Source of the DNA: Brachypodium distachyon
Taxonomy: Eukaryota > Streptophyta > Magnoliopsida > Poales > Poaceae
Direction of reading: 5' to 3'
Length of the DNA: 64,000 nucleotides
NCBI RefSeq assembly: GCF_000005505.3
Contig: NC_016133.3
Span: 12,028,001 to 12,092,000 of the forward strand
This document shows positions 10,687 through 23,780 of the stretch, in pieces; position 1 is the stretch's first letter, and every line of letters starts with the position of its first letter. Both the position numbers and the translations under genes were made by a program. The notes under the pieces were generated by a model. The model saw only the letters and a program-made list of their open reading frames with translations, did no database searches and had not been told where the DNA came from.

Positions 10687-11976
10687 TAATCGATAATGTC
10701 CACGGATATATTACATAAAAAAGGGACGCAGACGGGAACCTAGGTGGGATATAGCCCCGGGTTCGGAAGGAACCCTTGCTGACACCGTCTTCCGCAAGAC
10801 GACCGGGCGAGTTCAAAACCGTCGTCTCAAGCAAGACAAGAGCCTGCATAAAGCCAATTATAGCGCAAAACCCCAAGCCCTTCTCTGTCGAGACGGCAAC
10901 TTAACAACTCACGTTATCTTTCTTCGTTAATTAGATCTTCACGTACGTTATAATTTTTTTCCCACGTCAGTCCAAATATTACATGTGAAAGACACTGTCT
11001 CTCCGACAGGACAAAAGACAAATCTAGACGCACAAGCCAGCTGACCGACCTACTGCATACAGTATTAAGTTATCCAGTGGGCATGCATATGCACTTGGAC
11101 AAGTTATCCAATTGAAAGTTGAATGGCTAAATGCTAGTGGACGCCTGCATGCAGCAATTAGTTAAAGGCCTACGTACCAGAGCATTATGAGAAATGCCAA
11201 GAGACTCTAGTATATTAATCAGAAATTAAGCATACGATCTGAACTCTAATTATAAGATCATACAGACACACACACTTTCCGAGCAAATTAGAGCTAGACT
11301 GGCGTGCTACAGGTTAAACAGGAAGAAAACAAGGCCTGACGTCTCACTCGCATCTCTGTTCGAACTTGTCGTCTTGGCTAATCATTGCTTAACTAATGTG
11401 GGGTTGTTGAGCGCTCAGAGCTCATTAATTAGTTAGGTGGTTTGGGTGTTTAATTAGCTTGTGTGAGTTGTACTATGATCGAGAGTCAAGTGCATGCACC
11501 GTTCTTACTGTCGGGGTGTCAAATTAATTACTCCTAAGCTCGAGAATCTCGTACAATAAGATCACATTCTACTGTTACAGATGATAGCTGCGGGATGGAC
11601 TGATAATTATATATCGGACAGGACGTACAATGAGCTCAACCATTGGCATTACTAGGCCACGAGAGGGGGGTTGTCGTAACACATGGTCAGTAAATAAATA
11701 CGGTTTTGGATAAAAGTATGCTTCGGTTTCGGTTTCTGGTGACAATGAAAGTTGACACGAATTTTCGAGCAATACATACATAAATTGTTTTCACATGTGT
11801 GTTGCAAAAATGATTATTTTATACTGAAAAATGCAGAAGATGACCGTATATTGTTGTGCTGTACTGAAAATTACGGAAGATGACAACACTATACCGCGTG
11901 CGGCTTGCTCCAAGAGTGCACTGGCCAGATCAGAGGAAAGCTACAGTCTAGAGACGACCAACTGACGAAGCGAGAA

Positions 11977-12252
11977 TTTTTTTTTCAAAAATGCAACCCG
12001 ACGGGTGCATCATCGATTAAAGAAGAAGAGTGAGAAGTCTAGTACAACACTAGAGATGCCATACAACGCCACCAAGTGGCACCAAACACAAAAAAATACT
12101 ACGTGCTAGTAAGCCACCTACTCGCCCCATGAGCCGACACAAAGGTACTACCCCTAAGCAGCCCGGCATGCGTCCATCGCGTCAACTCATCCATGATAAT
12201 CGAAATGACCACGTGCACTGAAGGGGTTGCGCCATTGAAGACCACATCGTTC
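11977..12252 (-). mobile_element. LINE 3' end, separated from its body by CACTA-1
   Basis: On the minus strand, beginning directly at the CACTA-1 border, the frame reads NDVVFNGATPSVHVV and ends in an A tract (plus T9 at 11,977-11,985). It continues the frame that is cut at 23,803 (…FWTIWRHRN). TTC (12,250-12,252) is the target duplication of CACTA-1. The LINE is therefore the older insertion. Confidence 0.85.
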
Positions 12253-12289
12253 CACTGCTCCGGAAAAGGTTAGAAGTGGCGCTCCGGAT

Positions 12290-12660
12290 TACACACCGGT
12301 GGCGGTAACCCGGATCGCCACTAAGCCTGCGCCAAGGGTGCTAACGAGCACCGGTGGCGGTGATGATACCCGCCACCGGTGATAGCCAGCACCAGTGGTG
12401 GTTTGCCCAACCGCCGCTGGTAATCCGTAGGGGAGTCCGGAAAGTGCACCGGTGGCCGTGGGGAGCACCGTCACTCTGGTACATTGCAGTGGCAGTGCTT
12501 ACCCACCGCCACTGGTGGTATATCAGTGGCCCTGATGCTTCACTGCCACTGGTATGTTTTCGTAGCACCAGTGGCGGTTCTCTGTCACCGCCACTGGTAC
12601 TTCACCAGTGGCGGTGGTACGCAACCGCCACTGTATTCTACCAGTGGCGGTGATCATGAA
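12290..12660. repeat. CACTA-1 left subterminal repeat cluster
   Basis: About fifteen direct and inverted copies of CACCAGTGGCGGT-like units, the presumed transposase binding sites of CACTA elements. Confidence 0.85.
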
Positions 12661-12878
12661 CCGCCAATATTTTTATATATATTAGAACATTACTGTAACA
12701 ACAATATATCACAGCACAGCAATAATAGATAACAACAATAAATAACAGCAATATATATGAGAAAATCACGCATCCATGAAGATAACAGCATCCATTCACA
12801 AAACTTATTACACAAATAAGACGAAAACTTATTACATCCATGATGGATATTCAATATTTAACATTGTACATCAAAGTT

Positions 12879-15800
12879 TCAATACATCGGCACGACCCCG
12901 CCTGCATAAAAATCACCGTTTTCCTTCAGGACCTCTTTATTGAGAATGATGGCTATCTCCCTCTGAATATCGAACACAAGAACAGCTGGGTTGTGTCCAT
13001 ATTCTGATTCCATCTTGAAGTAATCCGCCATCTCCTGGTAGGTCGTCTTCGTCTTGGGCTTGAAAGTGGTGACCCAATTGCGGATGATGTACGCGCAGTA
13101 GTATCCACAGAAGACCGTCCCTTGCGGCTGCTGTATGCATGCGAAGTTTCTGTGATATGTCATTTTCTTCCTACCGTAGCTTGGCACCTCATAGTAAGTC
13201 ACGCCTTTATCCACGCCTCTTCGAAGAGTGTTCCGACGGCTTTGAAGTCGCGCGGCTCATAGCCTTTGTTCCGTCGGAGTGGATCAAGATAAGTCACCGA
13301 CGCTTCTTCGAAAGAGAAGGCCACCACCACCCAATGTTCGTTGTTTACAAAAAGAACACACATTTATAACCGAAAAGAGAACATCTTAGTGGAACGAGAA
13401 AGAAAGCAATGGTCGTGGGAACAACTTACTCTAAATGGTAGAGTGTAAGAATATAACGGCGTTGCTTGTGCATTGCCATGAACTTAGCCAGGTATGAAGT
13501 TGCCTTCTCTCTCGAACCCCGTTTCCATTCTTCTAGACCGATGGTTGCTTTGCTGAACAGGAGAGGATCGGCGATGGCAACGTGTGGTTCTTTCAGACGG
13601 AAGGACTCCCTTGTGAAGTATACACACCAGTGTCTTAACATGTTGTTGTCTAAGCACTTCTGGTTGAAGACGTGAAACAAGTCAAGGAAGTCCACGCCGA
13701 AGGTAACTTCCTTTGTCTGCAGGTCCCCCGTTTCGGCATCGTAGAAGCCATAATACTCTGGCACTAGTACATTCATCTTTTGGCCATGTTGTGCAGAATT
13801 AGCTGATGCTGCCATGTAGTAGCCATGTAGCTCTTGCATCTCTCGCGGCAGGCTCCTTAGGTCCTTAAGGCTGACCATCGGTTGTCCAGGGTAGAACATC
13901 AGCAATTTATCGAATTCCCTGGCCACGAAGTAGGCTCCGCTGACTAAATCACCAGCTAAAGGGGCGGGCTTCATATTCAAAATATCTGGCCGGTGTTCCC
14001 AATTCCCTTCGAGTTTTGGCGGATTGCTGGGTTGCTTGGCCGTTGAGTCCAAGTCTCTACTTTTTGAGTCACTGGATCTCTTGCTGATTTTGGACCCCCT
14101 CTTATTGTTGTGCCGGCGTTTCAAAAACTCGGCCTCCTCTTGATCCTTGAAGGTCTGGGAGACCTACTTGCCAGACGCGTACTCCAGCGCGGCCGCCACA
14201 TATTTCCGTGGCACGGGTGCAGGTCGTGGTGGTTGCGAGGGTTAGCTGTCTTTACGGTGGCGCGGCGAACGGATTAGGCGGCGGTGCATGAGCCGGTGCA
14301 GCGTCATCATCGCTGCAGTCTTCCGCTGGTTTGAAATCGAAGCCTCCTTGCCCCGACGTTGGTGAATCCGGACATGCCGGCTTATTGGGGGATGGGCCAA
14401 GGGGCAATGGAGAGGGAAGTCCTCGAGCGGAAGCCGGTGGAGACGCTCCGGGACACGACGAAGAGGGAGAAGGTTGGGTAGCGAGGGCAACCAACCTCCT
14501 GGGCCACTGGATGTATGTGCCCCGGCATTGCCCTAGAGTCACTGATTCCTCCTCTGGAAGATAAGGGACCGGCGTCTTGTCAAAATCCGGGAGCACGGAG
14601 TCCACCTGCACCCTGACATGATCCGGGGCCATGGGCGTGTTGTGCACGACCGGCATTCTTGGCATCAGCAGACCACGCGCGCCTAACGGATTTCCGGTGG
14701 ATGGCATCAATATCTGGCACTTAATACTCTTCTGTGCGTGACAAACAAATTAACATACGTACGTTAGTGTTATGGTGTGAAGAATGACGCAATTGAGTAT
14801 ATATATACACTATGGTACCGGTAAGGAGCTTACCGGGATGTCATCAGATGGGCCATCAGGGTCACTCGGGAGTTCGGTGCCGTAGCCAGCACTGCTCTTA
14901 TACGGTGGCAGCGAAGGATGCGGAGTCGACTGATGATCATGCGGAGTGGGTGGCCTCGGTGTCGCGCCCCGGTTGCCATCATATGTAGCAACGAACTCCT
15001 CCATAGTCTGGCCGGAGTCCCTTGCTTTTTTCAAGCAAGCGAAAAACTCCTCCCTCGCCGCCCTTTTCGCCACCTCTATAATTTCTTCGTGCTTCTCGGC
15101 CTTTCTTTTACAGCTTCGGGCTTCTTTCTCTTGAGGAAAGATTTTGCGGCGAAAGGCCCCGGTTCCTAAGGCTCGAATATGGCCCCCGTGCTCATTTCTT
15201 CCTAGAGCATAGCTTAGTGGTGAATCCCACTATGCACGGAGCTCGTCGTGGGAGCCTTCCGACTTGAACTCGGCGACCTTGTCCTGAAATAAGACAAAGT
15301 CGGTGCCAATTTATAAGTGAGTGTGTTAGAAGCTAAACTGGAAAACGAAGTGGCGGTTGAGGCCTTACGATTAAAACTTTCTGGTCATCGCGGATAGGCT
15401 TTAGGCCCGCCCACTGTTCTTTTGTCATGGTACTCCGCACGAAGGTGGTCAACCGGTCATGACGGAGCATTGTTGGGACAGGAGGGACTATCCCTCTTGC
15501 CGCAAGCTCGCAGTCCTCCTTCTCCCAGACCGGCTTCTTTCCCTCGATACCACGACTGCCAAGGCGGTGGTTAAACTTCCTCTTGGCATGTAGCGCCACG
15601 TACCACTCTTGGGTTGCTTTGAAGTTTGGGTCCTTTTCCTTCTCCTTGAACTCCTCCCATTCCTCCTCTATGATCCTCGGCCATTTCTTATGGATCACCA
15701 TCTCCCAATCTTCGTTCAAAATTCTTCTGGCCTTGGTACCCCAATTGCTCTGACCCCTACACATTGTGGTCTTCATCACTCCGAATACTTCTTCACGGAG

Positions 15801-16204
15801 CGCGGGATCAGGCACCTCAAACCTCTCCCATGCCTTGGCGTAACTATCTTCCTTTACGCTCTGCGGCACCTTGGTCCATCTTTGGTTGATGTTCGTGAAC
15901 TCGCGAACGATTGCATTGCAAGTGTTGGCAAAAAACGACGCGGCCCTCTTCGGTGATTTGGGTTTCCCCACGTCGTCAGTCTTGGTGACGATGAATTTCC
16001 CTTTCGTCGGCTTGTTAGACCCATGCGGCGTCTTCTTCTTCTTCTTCTTAGAAGTAACCTGCGACGTGGTAGCCTCAGAGCCTGCGTTGAAGCCCGAAGG
16101 ATCACCGCCGCCGTGTTCAGGCTCGTCGTCTTGGCTATGGGCTATTGGGCTGCCCGACGACGAAAAACCCTGAGGTGAGTCCTCAGGGTTTTCTCCTTCG
16201 CGAC
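12879..16204 (-). pseudogene. CACTA-1 second gene: transposase-24-like, proline-rich and Ulp1 protease parts
   Basis: Minus-strand exons in order. 16,204-15,370: GKFIVTKTDDV and KPKSPKRAASFF, the plant Ptta/En/Spm transposase pattern, with a donor at KVLI|GTAAGG. 15,290-14,830: an exon containing ALGRNEHGGHIRALG and a helical stretch, with an in-frame TAG near 15,232. 14,710-14,252: Pro/Ser-rich. 14,140-13,426: a 230-residue frame of unknown role common beside Ulp1 domains. 13,350-12,879: C48 (Ulp1) cysteine protease with His in NEHWVVVAF, Gln in QPQGTVF and Cys in FCGYYC, ending VVPMY. A one-base loss near 13,203, compared with CACTA-2, shifts the protease frame. The gene is probably inactive. 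Ulp1-like domains in CACTA elements are known, their role unclear. Confidence 0.75.
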
Positions 16205-16481
16205 CCTAAGCTTCCTATACAATTGATTACTTTAAAAAATTGAAAAATTCGATATGACCCGTACTACAAATCTAGAAAAATTCGGCATGACCCGTGCTAT
16301 AAAGCTAGCGAATTGGTCTACCCGACAATGATACCTACATAAAAATGACCCACCCACATATACCCCCTCGGCGTGATGGCCGGCCCCCTAAATTTCAACG
16401 GCCTCGGCACGATGGTCGTGCCCACATCATGCATATGCCACAATCTCACATTCACACAAAAAAACATTATATGGCATTATA

Positions 16482-16625
16482 CTATCAACCCTAACCCTAA
16501 GACAAAATAAACCTAATTGCTATCAACCCTAACCCTAAGACAAAATAAACCTAATTGCTATCAACCCTAACCCTAAGACAAAAAAACATTATATGACATT
16601 ATACTATCAACCCTAACCCTAACAA
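16482..16625. repeat. 38-bp tandem repeat with telomere-like CCCTAA units
   Basis: CTATCAACCCTAACCCTAAG recurs at 16,482, 16,520, 16,558 and again near 16,604. The period is 38 bp for the first three. It lies inside CACTA-1 upstream of its second gene. Confidence 0.9.
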
Positions 16626-16628
16626 GTA

Positions 16629-16740
16629 CTCCCTCTGATCCTTAATTCTGACTCAAATTTGTCCAAATATGGATGTATCTATTCTCAAAAAGTGTCTAGA
16701 TACATGTAATATTTCGACAACAATTTAGGATCGGAGGGAG
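16629..16740. mobile_element. Stowaway-type MITE nested in CACTA-1
   Basis: CTCCCTCTGATCCTTAATT ... TTTAGGATCGGAGGGAG between TA sites; 112 bp, same core as the copy at 10,574. Confidence 0.9.
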
Positions 16741-17249
16741 TAATTGCTAACACTAAACTTAAAGAAAAAACCTACGATTGCTAGCACTGACCTTGTCGCC
16801 GGCGAGCTCTCCCTCGTCGCCGGCGGTGTGTCGTCGCGGGGGGGGCTTGGCTGCCGGATTTCGGACCTCATCCATGAAATCCGGCACCCTGAGTCGGCGG
16901 TGCGACGGGGCAGAGCCGCCTCCTCCGTCGGCTCGTCGCGGGGCGGCAAGTCCGCCGTGGCCCCGGCGGCGGCCCGTGCCCCATGTGCGCACCATGGCGA
17001 GTCGGGGAGGAGAGGAGAACGTGGCGGCGGGTCGAGGAAGGAGGGGAACGGCGGCGCGCGGGTCGGGGAGGAGAAGGGGAACGGCGGCGGCGGGTCGGGG
17101 AAGAGGAACGACGGCGAGGTCGGGTAACGGTGGCGGCGGCGGCGGGGCAGGGCTTCGCCCGCGTTATGGTTAGGCTGTGCCGCTGCTGGTCTGTGAGACG
17201 CGCGGGCAATTAAATCTAAATTTCGCTAAGGATCCCGTCGCTTTCTATT

Positions 17250-18385
17250 TATACCAAGGCAGCACTAGTGGTGGTCCGAAGCATAAACCCACCACTAGTG
17301 CTGGCAAGGGGATTTTTGCGCCAGCACTAGTGGCGGTTCACCAAGCAAAACAGCCACTGGTGCTGCACCAGTGCTCCTGGATGCAGCACTGGTGACGGCT
17401 GACCTCAAAACCGCTACTGATACTAATTTCTGAATCAAGTTTTAAATTCATATTAAATTCTGTATACATTCAAAAATTAAAACACCTGTCCTTTTGATTG
17501 TAAACTACTAATACCAAGTCCCATGCAAAGTTTGAAACTTAAACACAGAAATATCATCAACCATTTATATGATTATGTTGTTCATATTCAAGTTATTAAT
17601 TGCTATAAAAATGAATTTTGCTCAAAATGATTTGAAATTTTGCATGGAATTTTTCTATCAATAAAAAATCTTACATATAAATTTTGGTCCAAAAATTCAA
17701 AATGATGCACCTTGGTTCTTCATTTTTTTCACATTCCTTCTTCATTTTGAACCATCGAGGTAGATGTCAAAAACCGTCCAACCCCATGAACCAAATGTGA
17801 CATTGTTTTTTTGTTTGAACTTGAATTTTTTTTATGGGAAGTGTCCACACCAAATTTGACAATGTTTTGAGAAAAAATGAATTTTATAGAATTTGTATAG
17901 CACAAAAGCCACACATAATGACACTTAATCATAGAAATTAGGGTATATAACATTTGAATTTATGGTTCAAAAGCTTATTGGAAATTCGTTACCGGTGGCG
18001 GTTTTTCTTGTGAGAACCGCCACTGATATGCGGTAGACAAACTTAGGGTCTTCAATGCTCCTGCGTATCCTACCAGTGGCTGGTTCTTTGCGAGCACCGC
18101 CACTAATTGAGATTCTAGTGGCGGTTTGCTTCGCTTTCACCGCCACTAGTGCTCCTCCGCGCGAGGGGAATTTTTGCGCCAACACTAGTGGCGGTTTGCT
18201 TCGCTTTCACCGCCACTAGTGCTTCATGCTAGTGGCGGTTCCTGCGTTCTCACCGCCACTAGTGCTCCTCCGCACGAGGGGAATTTTTGCGCCAGCACTA
18301 GTGGCGGTTTGCTGCGCTTTCACCGCCACTAGTGCTACATGCTAGTGGCGGTTCCTTCGCTTTCACCGTCACTAGTGCTCCTCAG
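17250..18385. repeat. Internal subterminal-type repeat clusters of CACTA-1
   Basis: Two clusters (17,250-17,400 and 17,985-18,380) of 'cactagtggcggtt' units, including near-identical 60-bp units at 18,110-18,380, lie between the two genes rather than at the ends. The AT-rich 580 bp between them has no gene. Confidence 0.8.
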
Positions 18386-19077
18386 AACGAGCTTTCGCGC
18401 AGCGCGTTGGGAGTTTTAGTCATACCTCGCTAGTTTACAAGAAATCTGACCAGCATAAATAACCTTCTCCACCAGCACCATCACTTCCGAATCACATCTC
18501 TTCCTGGCCGGTGGGCCCGGTTGTCCTCTCTTCCTGGCCTGTGGGCCCGGTTGTCGTTCCGAAATTTGGTGGGCTCGGTCAAAGCCCTGTGGGCCCGGTC
18601 AAACCTGCCCTAGTAGGTAGTAGGCAGCTCCCTGGTTCGCCGGGCTGGGCCCGAACCCGAAAAGCTGTGCTGACTGGGTGGGCTAATTTTTTTCAACTTG
18701 ATTTGAAATTTGAACAAGTTATTTAATACAACTGATTACAAGTTACTTCAAATTCAGAACATATTTAAAACATTTTATTTGAAATCTGATCAAGTTATTT
18801 CAAATTCAGAATATATTTTTGATTTCAAATTTGAACAAGTAGTTATGTAATATAGTTGATTTGAAATTGGAACAAGTTATTTAATACAACTGATTTCAAA
18901 TTTGATCAATTTACTTCAAATTCAGAACATATTTTTGATTTCAAATTTGAACAAGTTATTTCAAATTCAGAACATATTTAAGACTTTTGATTTCAAATTT
19001 GACATGATATGCGGTTACAATTTTCCATTCAAAAGCATCGTTAAACATTAACTACGAAAAGATACACAAATATTTAA
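18386..19077. other. Gene-free spacer of CACTA-1
   Basis: No coding frame. 18,690-19,010 repeats the phrase TTCAAATTTGAACAAGTTAT and variants four to five times, a degenerate tandem array just downstream of the transposase gene. Confidence 0.6.
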
Positions 19078-22000
19078 CTATTTCACAATCTTGTCCTTCT
19101 TTTTCTTTCTGGTCTTCTCCTTCCTCTTATATGTTATGGTCTCGCTGTGGCCGCTTCTAGCGTATGCCTCCTCTCTTGTCTCAGGTCTTGACTTCTTCCT
19201 TGTCTGGATTGTCCGTGATGCTTCTTCTTCTTCTTGCTTTGACGTTGGATCAGGAAAACCTTCATAGTCTTGTTGTGAAGTAACTCCGTCGACGCCAACT
19301 ATGCTTATTTTCTCTCTCCTTACGACAACACGGTTCTTACTTGTCGGGTCGTCGATGAAGAAAACTTGTTTGCATTTTGTAGCAAACTGCCATGGTTCCC
19401 ATCTTGCCGAGATTTTCTTCACGTCCACTTTACGACGAGGAACCTCACGAGGCAGGGTCATTGTTGTGAATTTATGATCTTCTTGTCTGACATCACGTGC
19501 CCATCTGACACGAAACATGGGGATGGTGATGAAGGTGTAGTCAAGCTCTCAGATCTCTTCGATCACGTCATAGTACGCTTCTGTAGTGCCTTGGTTATCA
19601 GAACTAGTCTCAGCAACCAACACTATACCGCTATTTTGGTAACTGCTCTTACGATCTTGATCCTTGGTGTAGTACGTATACCCGTTCATTGTGTACAACT
19701 GGTAAGTCACTACGCAGTCGTCGGGTAGCCACGAAAACTTTTGAGCAGTTCTTTCTTCTTCATTTGTCGCCACCCTGGCATACCAAAAACTCTTGAGCCA
19801 CATGGTGAATGTTGCATTGTGGGTCTTTTGTATCCAATCAGCACTCCTGTTAGGGTACCGGTTTTCAAGTTCTTCCATATGCATGTCGATGAAAGGCTGG
19901 ACCTCGTACATATGTTGCAGCACCATTGTATGTGCTCTCATATAGTCGTCCTCTCTCCCCGATAAATACACATCCAGAACCTTCCGGCCAAGCCCACCTT
20001 CACTTTCTAGTTTGTCCTTATGTCGTGATTCGGTTACTCCTATGGGTTTGCGATCCGCCAACCAATCAGTGGCGTACTCCACACACTCTTCTGCATGGTA
20101 GCCTTGCATGATGCTACCTTCCGGATGCCCTCTATTACGAACATACCGCTTCAGCACCCCGTTGTATCGTTCGGGCCCATACGTGTTGTGCAAAAAGGAG
20201 GGCCCTAGTAAGATTATCTTGTCGGTGATGTGGACCATCAGATGTACCATGATATCGAAGAATGTTGGAGGGAAGAACAGCTCACATTCACACAAAATTT
20301 GTATCATTGAATCCTCTAGCTGGAGGCAGCATTCCACCGTGATGGATTTTTGCCCGATTGTGTCAAAGAAGTCACAAAGCTTCATCACCGTCTCTCTGAC
20401 CCATGGCTCCATGGGACCTCTTATTGCAACTGGAAGTAACTGCGTGATAATCACGTGGCAGTCATGAGACTTCATGCCAACAAGCTTGTGACTCTTCATG
20501 TCAACGAGTCTCTTGATGTTGGACGAGTAGTTGGATGGAATTTTTATGCTGTGGAGACACTGGCACATTCTGTGTAACTCGGCTTTGTTCAAGGGGTAAC
20601 ACGCAGGTTTACATCGTGTCGTTACCGTGACTTCACCATTATGGTCTTCCGGTAACTCTTCCTCTACTGCCCACAGCTTCTTCCTTAAGCCCAAGAACTC
20701 CAGGTCCTTCCGTGCCTTTGGCCCATCTTTTGTCTTATCTGCATTGTTCATTAGCAAGCCCAACAAGCTGTCGTACACATTCTTCTCGACATGCATGACA
20801 TCTATGGTGTGACGGCTTTGTAAAAATTTCCAGTAAGGCAGGTCCCAAAACACCGACCTCCATTTCCACACAAGTCTATCGCCATCCTTCTCTTTCGCTT
20901 GCGGATTTGCTTTCCCGGCAACAACTTCCAAGTTCCTAACAATTTCATAGATTTCGTGCCCAGTCTTTTCCCTGGGCTTCGGGTGAGGCTCTGTCCTCCC
21001 ATTGAAGTTTTTCTTGTCCTTCCTCCATGGGTCATCACGTTGCAATCACTTTCGGTGTCCCATGTACACAATCTTCTGTGAAACTGGCAGGCTCTGTGAG
21101 TTCGTTTCATCCCCGCACTTTGTACACGCTTTGTACCCATGTGTGCGTTGGCAAGATGAGTTCCCGTTCGCAGGGTAGTCATGCACACATGTCAGCAGAG
21201 CTGCCCGAAGGGTGAACTCCTCCTTCTTATGAGCGTCCCAAACCTTTCGGCCCGTATTCCAAAGTTCCGCAAGTTCATCTCTCAGTAGCTCCAGATACAC
21301 GTTCAGATCAGCTCCCGGTTGCTTAGGGCCTTGTATGAGCATGGATAGGTGGATGTACTTCCTCTTCATGATAAGCCACGGAGGAAGGTTGTATATGAAC
21401 AGGATCACCGGCCATGTGCTGTGTTTGCTGCTCATGTTTCCGAACGGATTGATTCCGTCCGTACACATCCCGAACCTGATGTTCCTGGGCTCTGCGCCCA
21501 ACTCTGGAAACTCCTCGTCCAGGGTCCTCCATTGAGCCGCATCGGCGGGGTGTCTAAGTACACCATCGTCGTTACGGTACACCCCATTAGGATCGATATC
21601 CTTCTGAGTCGCGTCGTGGAAGATGAACCACCTGGCCTCCTTCTCGTGTTGAAACCAACGCTCCAGCCGGCTACCACACGGGAGGTACCATACCGTCTTC
21701 GCCGCTGGACCACGAGTCACTTTTTCCTCCGGGAGGCCCTCAGGATTGGGGTCTTTCTTCCTGTATCGGGATGTTTTGCATTCTGGACAGCTGTGCATGT
21801 CTTTGTAGTCACCCTTGTATATGATGCAGTCCAACGGACAAGCATGGTATCTGACAACCTCTAACCCGAGGGGACATGCAACCTTCTTCGCTTCGTACGT
21901 GCTCTTAGGCAACATGTTGCCCGCAGGAAAAACTGTAGAAAGGTAACTCAAAATATCCGTGAATCCCGAGTCCATGATGTTATATTTTGCCTTCATTTGG

Positions 22001-22503
22001 AGAAGTTCGAGCGTTACTTCCAGCACACTTTTGTCCTGCCCTGCATTTTCATACAACGGCGTCTCTGCGTCCTCCCTCAGCTTCTGGAATTTACGGGACA
22101 CTAACTCATCGTCAGCGTCATCTAACTGTTTACGCAGGTGCACATCATCTAGCATTTCGGCCACCCTGCCTTCCGGAACTTCTTGATCTTCGCCACGGCA
22201 TGGTTCGTCGGGTGGATCATCATGCTCCATGTTCTCCATTTCTGAGTCGCTTTCAACTTCAATGGCATCCTCGCCGTGACAAGTCCAACGTGAATAACCC
22301 AACACAAAACCGTGTAGGAGAAAGTGCAACTCCACATCGCTTGGCAGAAGCATCATTGTGTTACGACAATTGCTACATGGACAACATGTCATGTCGTCCC
22401 CTTTTCTCAGCATATGTTCCGTGGCGACATCAGTAAAATCCTTCAGTTTTCTTATCCACTCTGCGCAATTTGTTGTCTCCTCGTACATCCAAGCACGGCT
22501 CAT
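19078..22503 (-). pseudogene. CACTA-1 TNPD-type transposase (two in-frame TGA)
   Basis: One continuous minus-strand frame from MSRAWMYEETT (ATG at 22,503, just after a TTTTAG acceptor-like site) to the stop at 19,078. It is interrupted only by TGA at 21,048-21,046 and at the codon after VIEEI (stop ending at 19,549). Order of parts: transposase-associated domain with a Cys cluster (CCPCSNCRN), Transposase_21 core (YHACPLDCIIYKGDY, CPECKTSRY, RFGMCTDGINPFGN), DUF4218 (LHNTYGPERYNGVLKRY) and DUF4216 (MFRVRWARD). Both TGAs sit where the family has Trp or an aromatic residue, so a single G-to-A change could explain each. The transposase would excise and integrate the element; as read it is inactive. 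Confidence 0.9.
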
Positions 22504-22739
22504 CGAGCTAAAACACGATAAACAAACATAAATCAAGTTACATATAGTATCACACAAAATTTCGGCATGACCTTTGCTATAAGATTTACAAATTTTGCAA
22601 AAAATTGCCAAATAAAAACCCACCCACACCCACATGTGAACACAAATAGCACGATGGCCCGTATACATGTACAAACAAAAATATTCACAAACACGGCACG
22701 ATGGCCGCGGAACATGCACATTCAACACATATTTTATTG

Positions 22740-23170
22740 AGAGAGAGCAGCTTAATTAATCACAGAGGGGAGCAGAGAGAGAGAGGGGAGCAGAGAGAGA
22801 GAGGGGACCAGAGAGACAGAGGGGAGGGGGCGCGCGCGCCGCAACCAGAGAGACGACAGAGGGGAGGGAGAAATGGAGCTAGGGGAAGAGTGGGGGACCT
22901 CCCAAGCAAGGGGGCCGCCCGGGATAGCTCCTGGAGAGAGATCGAGCTCTCCCGGCCGCCGGCGCCATTTCAGCCACATCGAGGAAGAAGAGAAGAGAGG
23001 AAGGAGCTAGAGGAAAGGAGAGGGAGAGGAGGAAGAAGGAGAGGGAAAGGGAGCAACCTTCCCGCCGCTGGCGCCATGGAATTTTGGCAGAGCTTCGCCG
23101 TCGCCTGTGTGTTCAGGAGCCGCAGCTTGTCCAGAGACGCGCGAGCTGAGGAAGATAAGCCACAGTAACT
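22740..23170 (-). other. GC/GA-rich leader of CACTA-1 transposase gene
   Basis: The (GA)-rich block beginning AGAGAGAGCAG and the following GC-rich stretch occur in identical order in CACTA-2 (30,490-30,920). An antisense frame (155 residues, MAAEHAHST start) is open in both, probably by base composition. Confidence 0.5.
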
Positions 23171-23179
23171 TTGCTTTAT

Positions 23180-23780
23180 ACATAACTTACCAGTGGCGGT
23201 TTAAAGAATCTGTCCGCCACTGGTAAACGGGTTGGGAATCTCTGAGGAGCACTAGTGGCGGGTAACTGATGCGGTCACTGAAACTAGGAGCACTAGTGGC
23301 GGTGAAAGCCGCATGAGTGCTGGCACCGCCACTAGTGCTCCACTAACAGCGGCGGTGGAAGTTAACCGTCACTAGTGGCGGGTAAGTAATGCGGCCACTG
23401 GTACTAGGAGCACTAGTGGCGGTGAAAGCCGCATGAGTGCTGGCATCGCCACTAGTGCTCATTTCCAGTGGCGGTGGAAGCTAACTGCCAATGGTACTAA
23501 TTTCCAATGGCGGTTTGTTTTTTCGACCACTTTAACCGCCACTAGTTCTCATGCGCCGGTGACTACTAAGGAGCTCCAGTGGCGGTGAAGGACCACCGCC
23601 ACAGGTGCTAGAGCACCGGTGGCGGTGCTGGTCGTGCGAGTGCTTTCACCGCCACCGGTGCTCCACTAGCACGGGCGGTGGTTGCTCACCGCCACTGGTA
23701 TTCGTTTTGGATTCCTCCAACGACGTCCAGTGGCGTTGAATTTTTTGGACCAGCTGTACCGCCACTGGAGCTCATGCGCC
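23180..23780. repeat. CACTA-1 right subterminal repeat cluster
   Basis: Direct and inverted AGTGGCGGT units, including a roughly 120-bp unit repeated near 23,250 and 23,370. Confidence 0.85.

Larger units (their letters stand above)
9185..11976. other. Gene-poor stretch
   Basis: No supported gene. It contains MITE pieces (listed separately), a (GT)n(G)n tract at 9,692-9,720, a GC-rich unassigned patch at 10,010-10,310, and at 9,280-9,440 a 'aaaccaca' rich block that resembles a terminal repeat of a long-TIR transposon without a visible partner. Confidence 0.5.

Noticed and set aside
12354..12653. Protein-like frames in the CACTA subterminal arrays
   Set aside because: Translations of the short AGTGGCGGT repeats; no coding evidence.
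16482..16625. Interstitial telomere from a chromosome fusion
   Set aside because: CCCTAA units are embedded in a 38-bp repeat inside a transposon, not a pure telomeric array.
22701..23168. 155-residue frame repeated in both CACTA copies (antisense in one view)
   Set aside because: Arg/Glu/Gly-rich translation of a (GA)n and GC-rich leader; conserved only because the elements are nearly identical.
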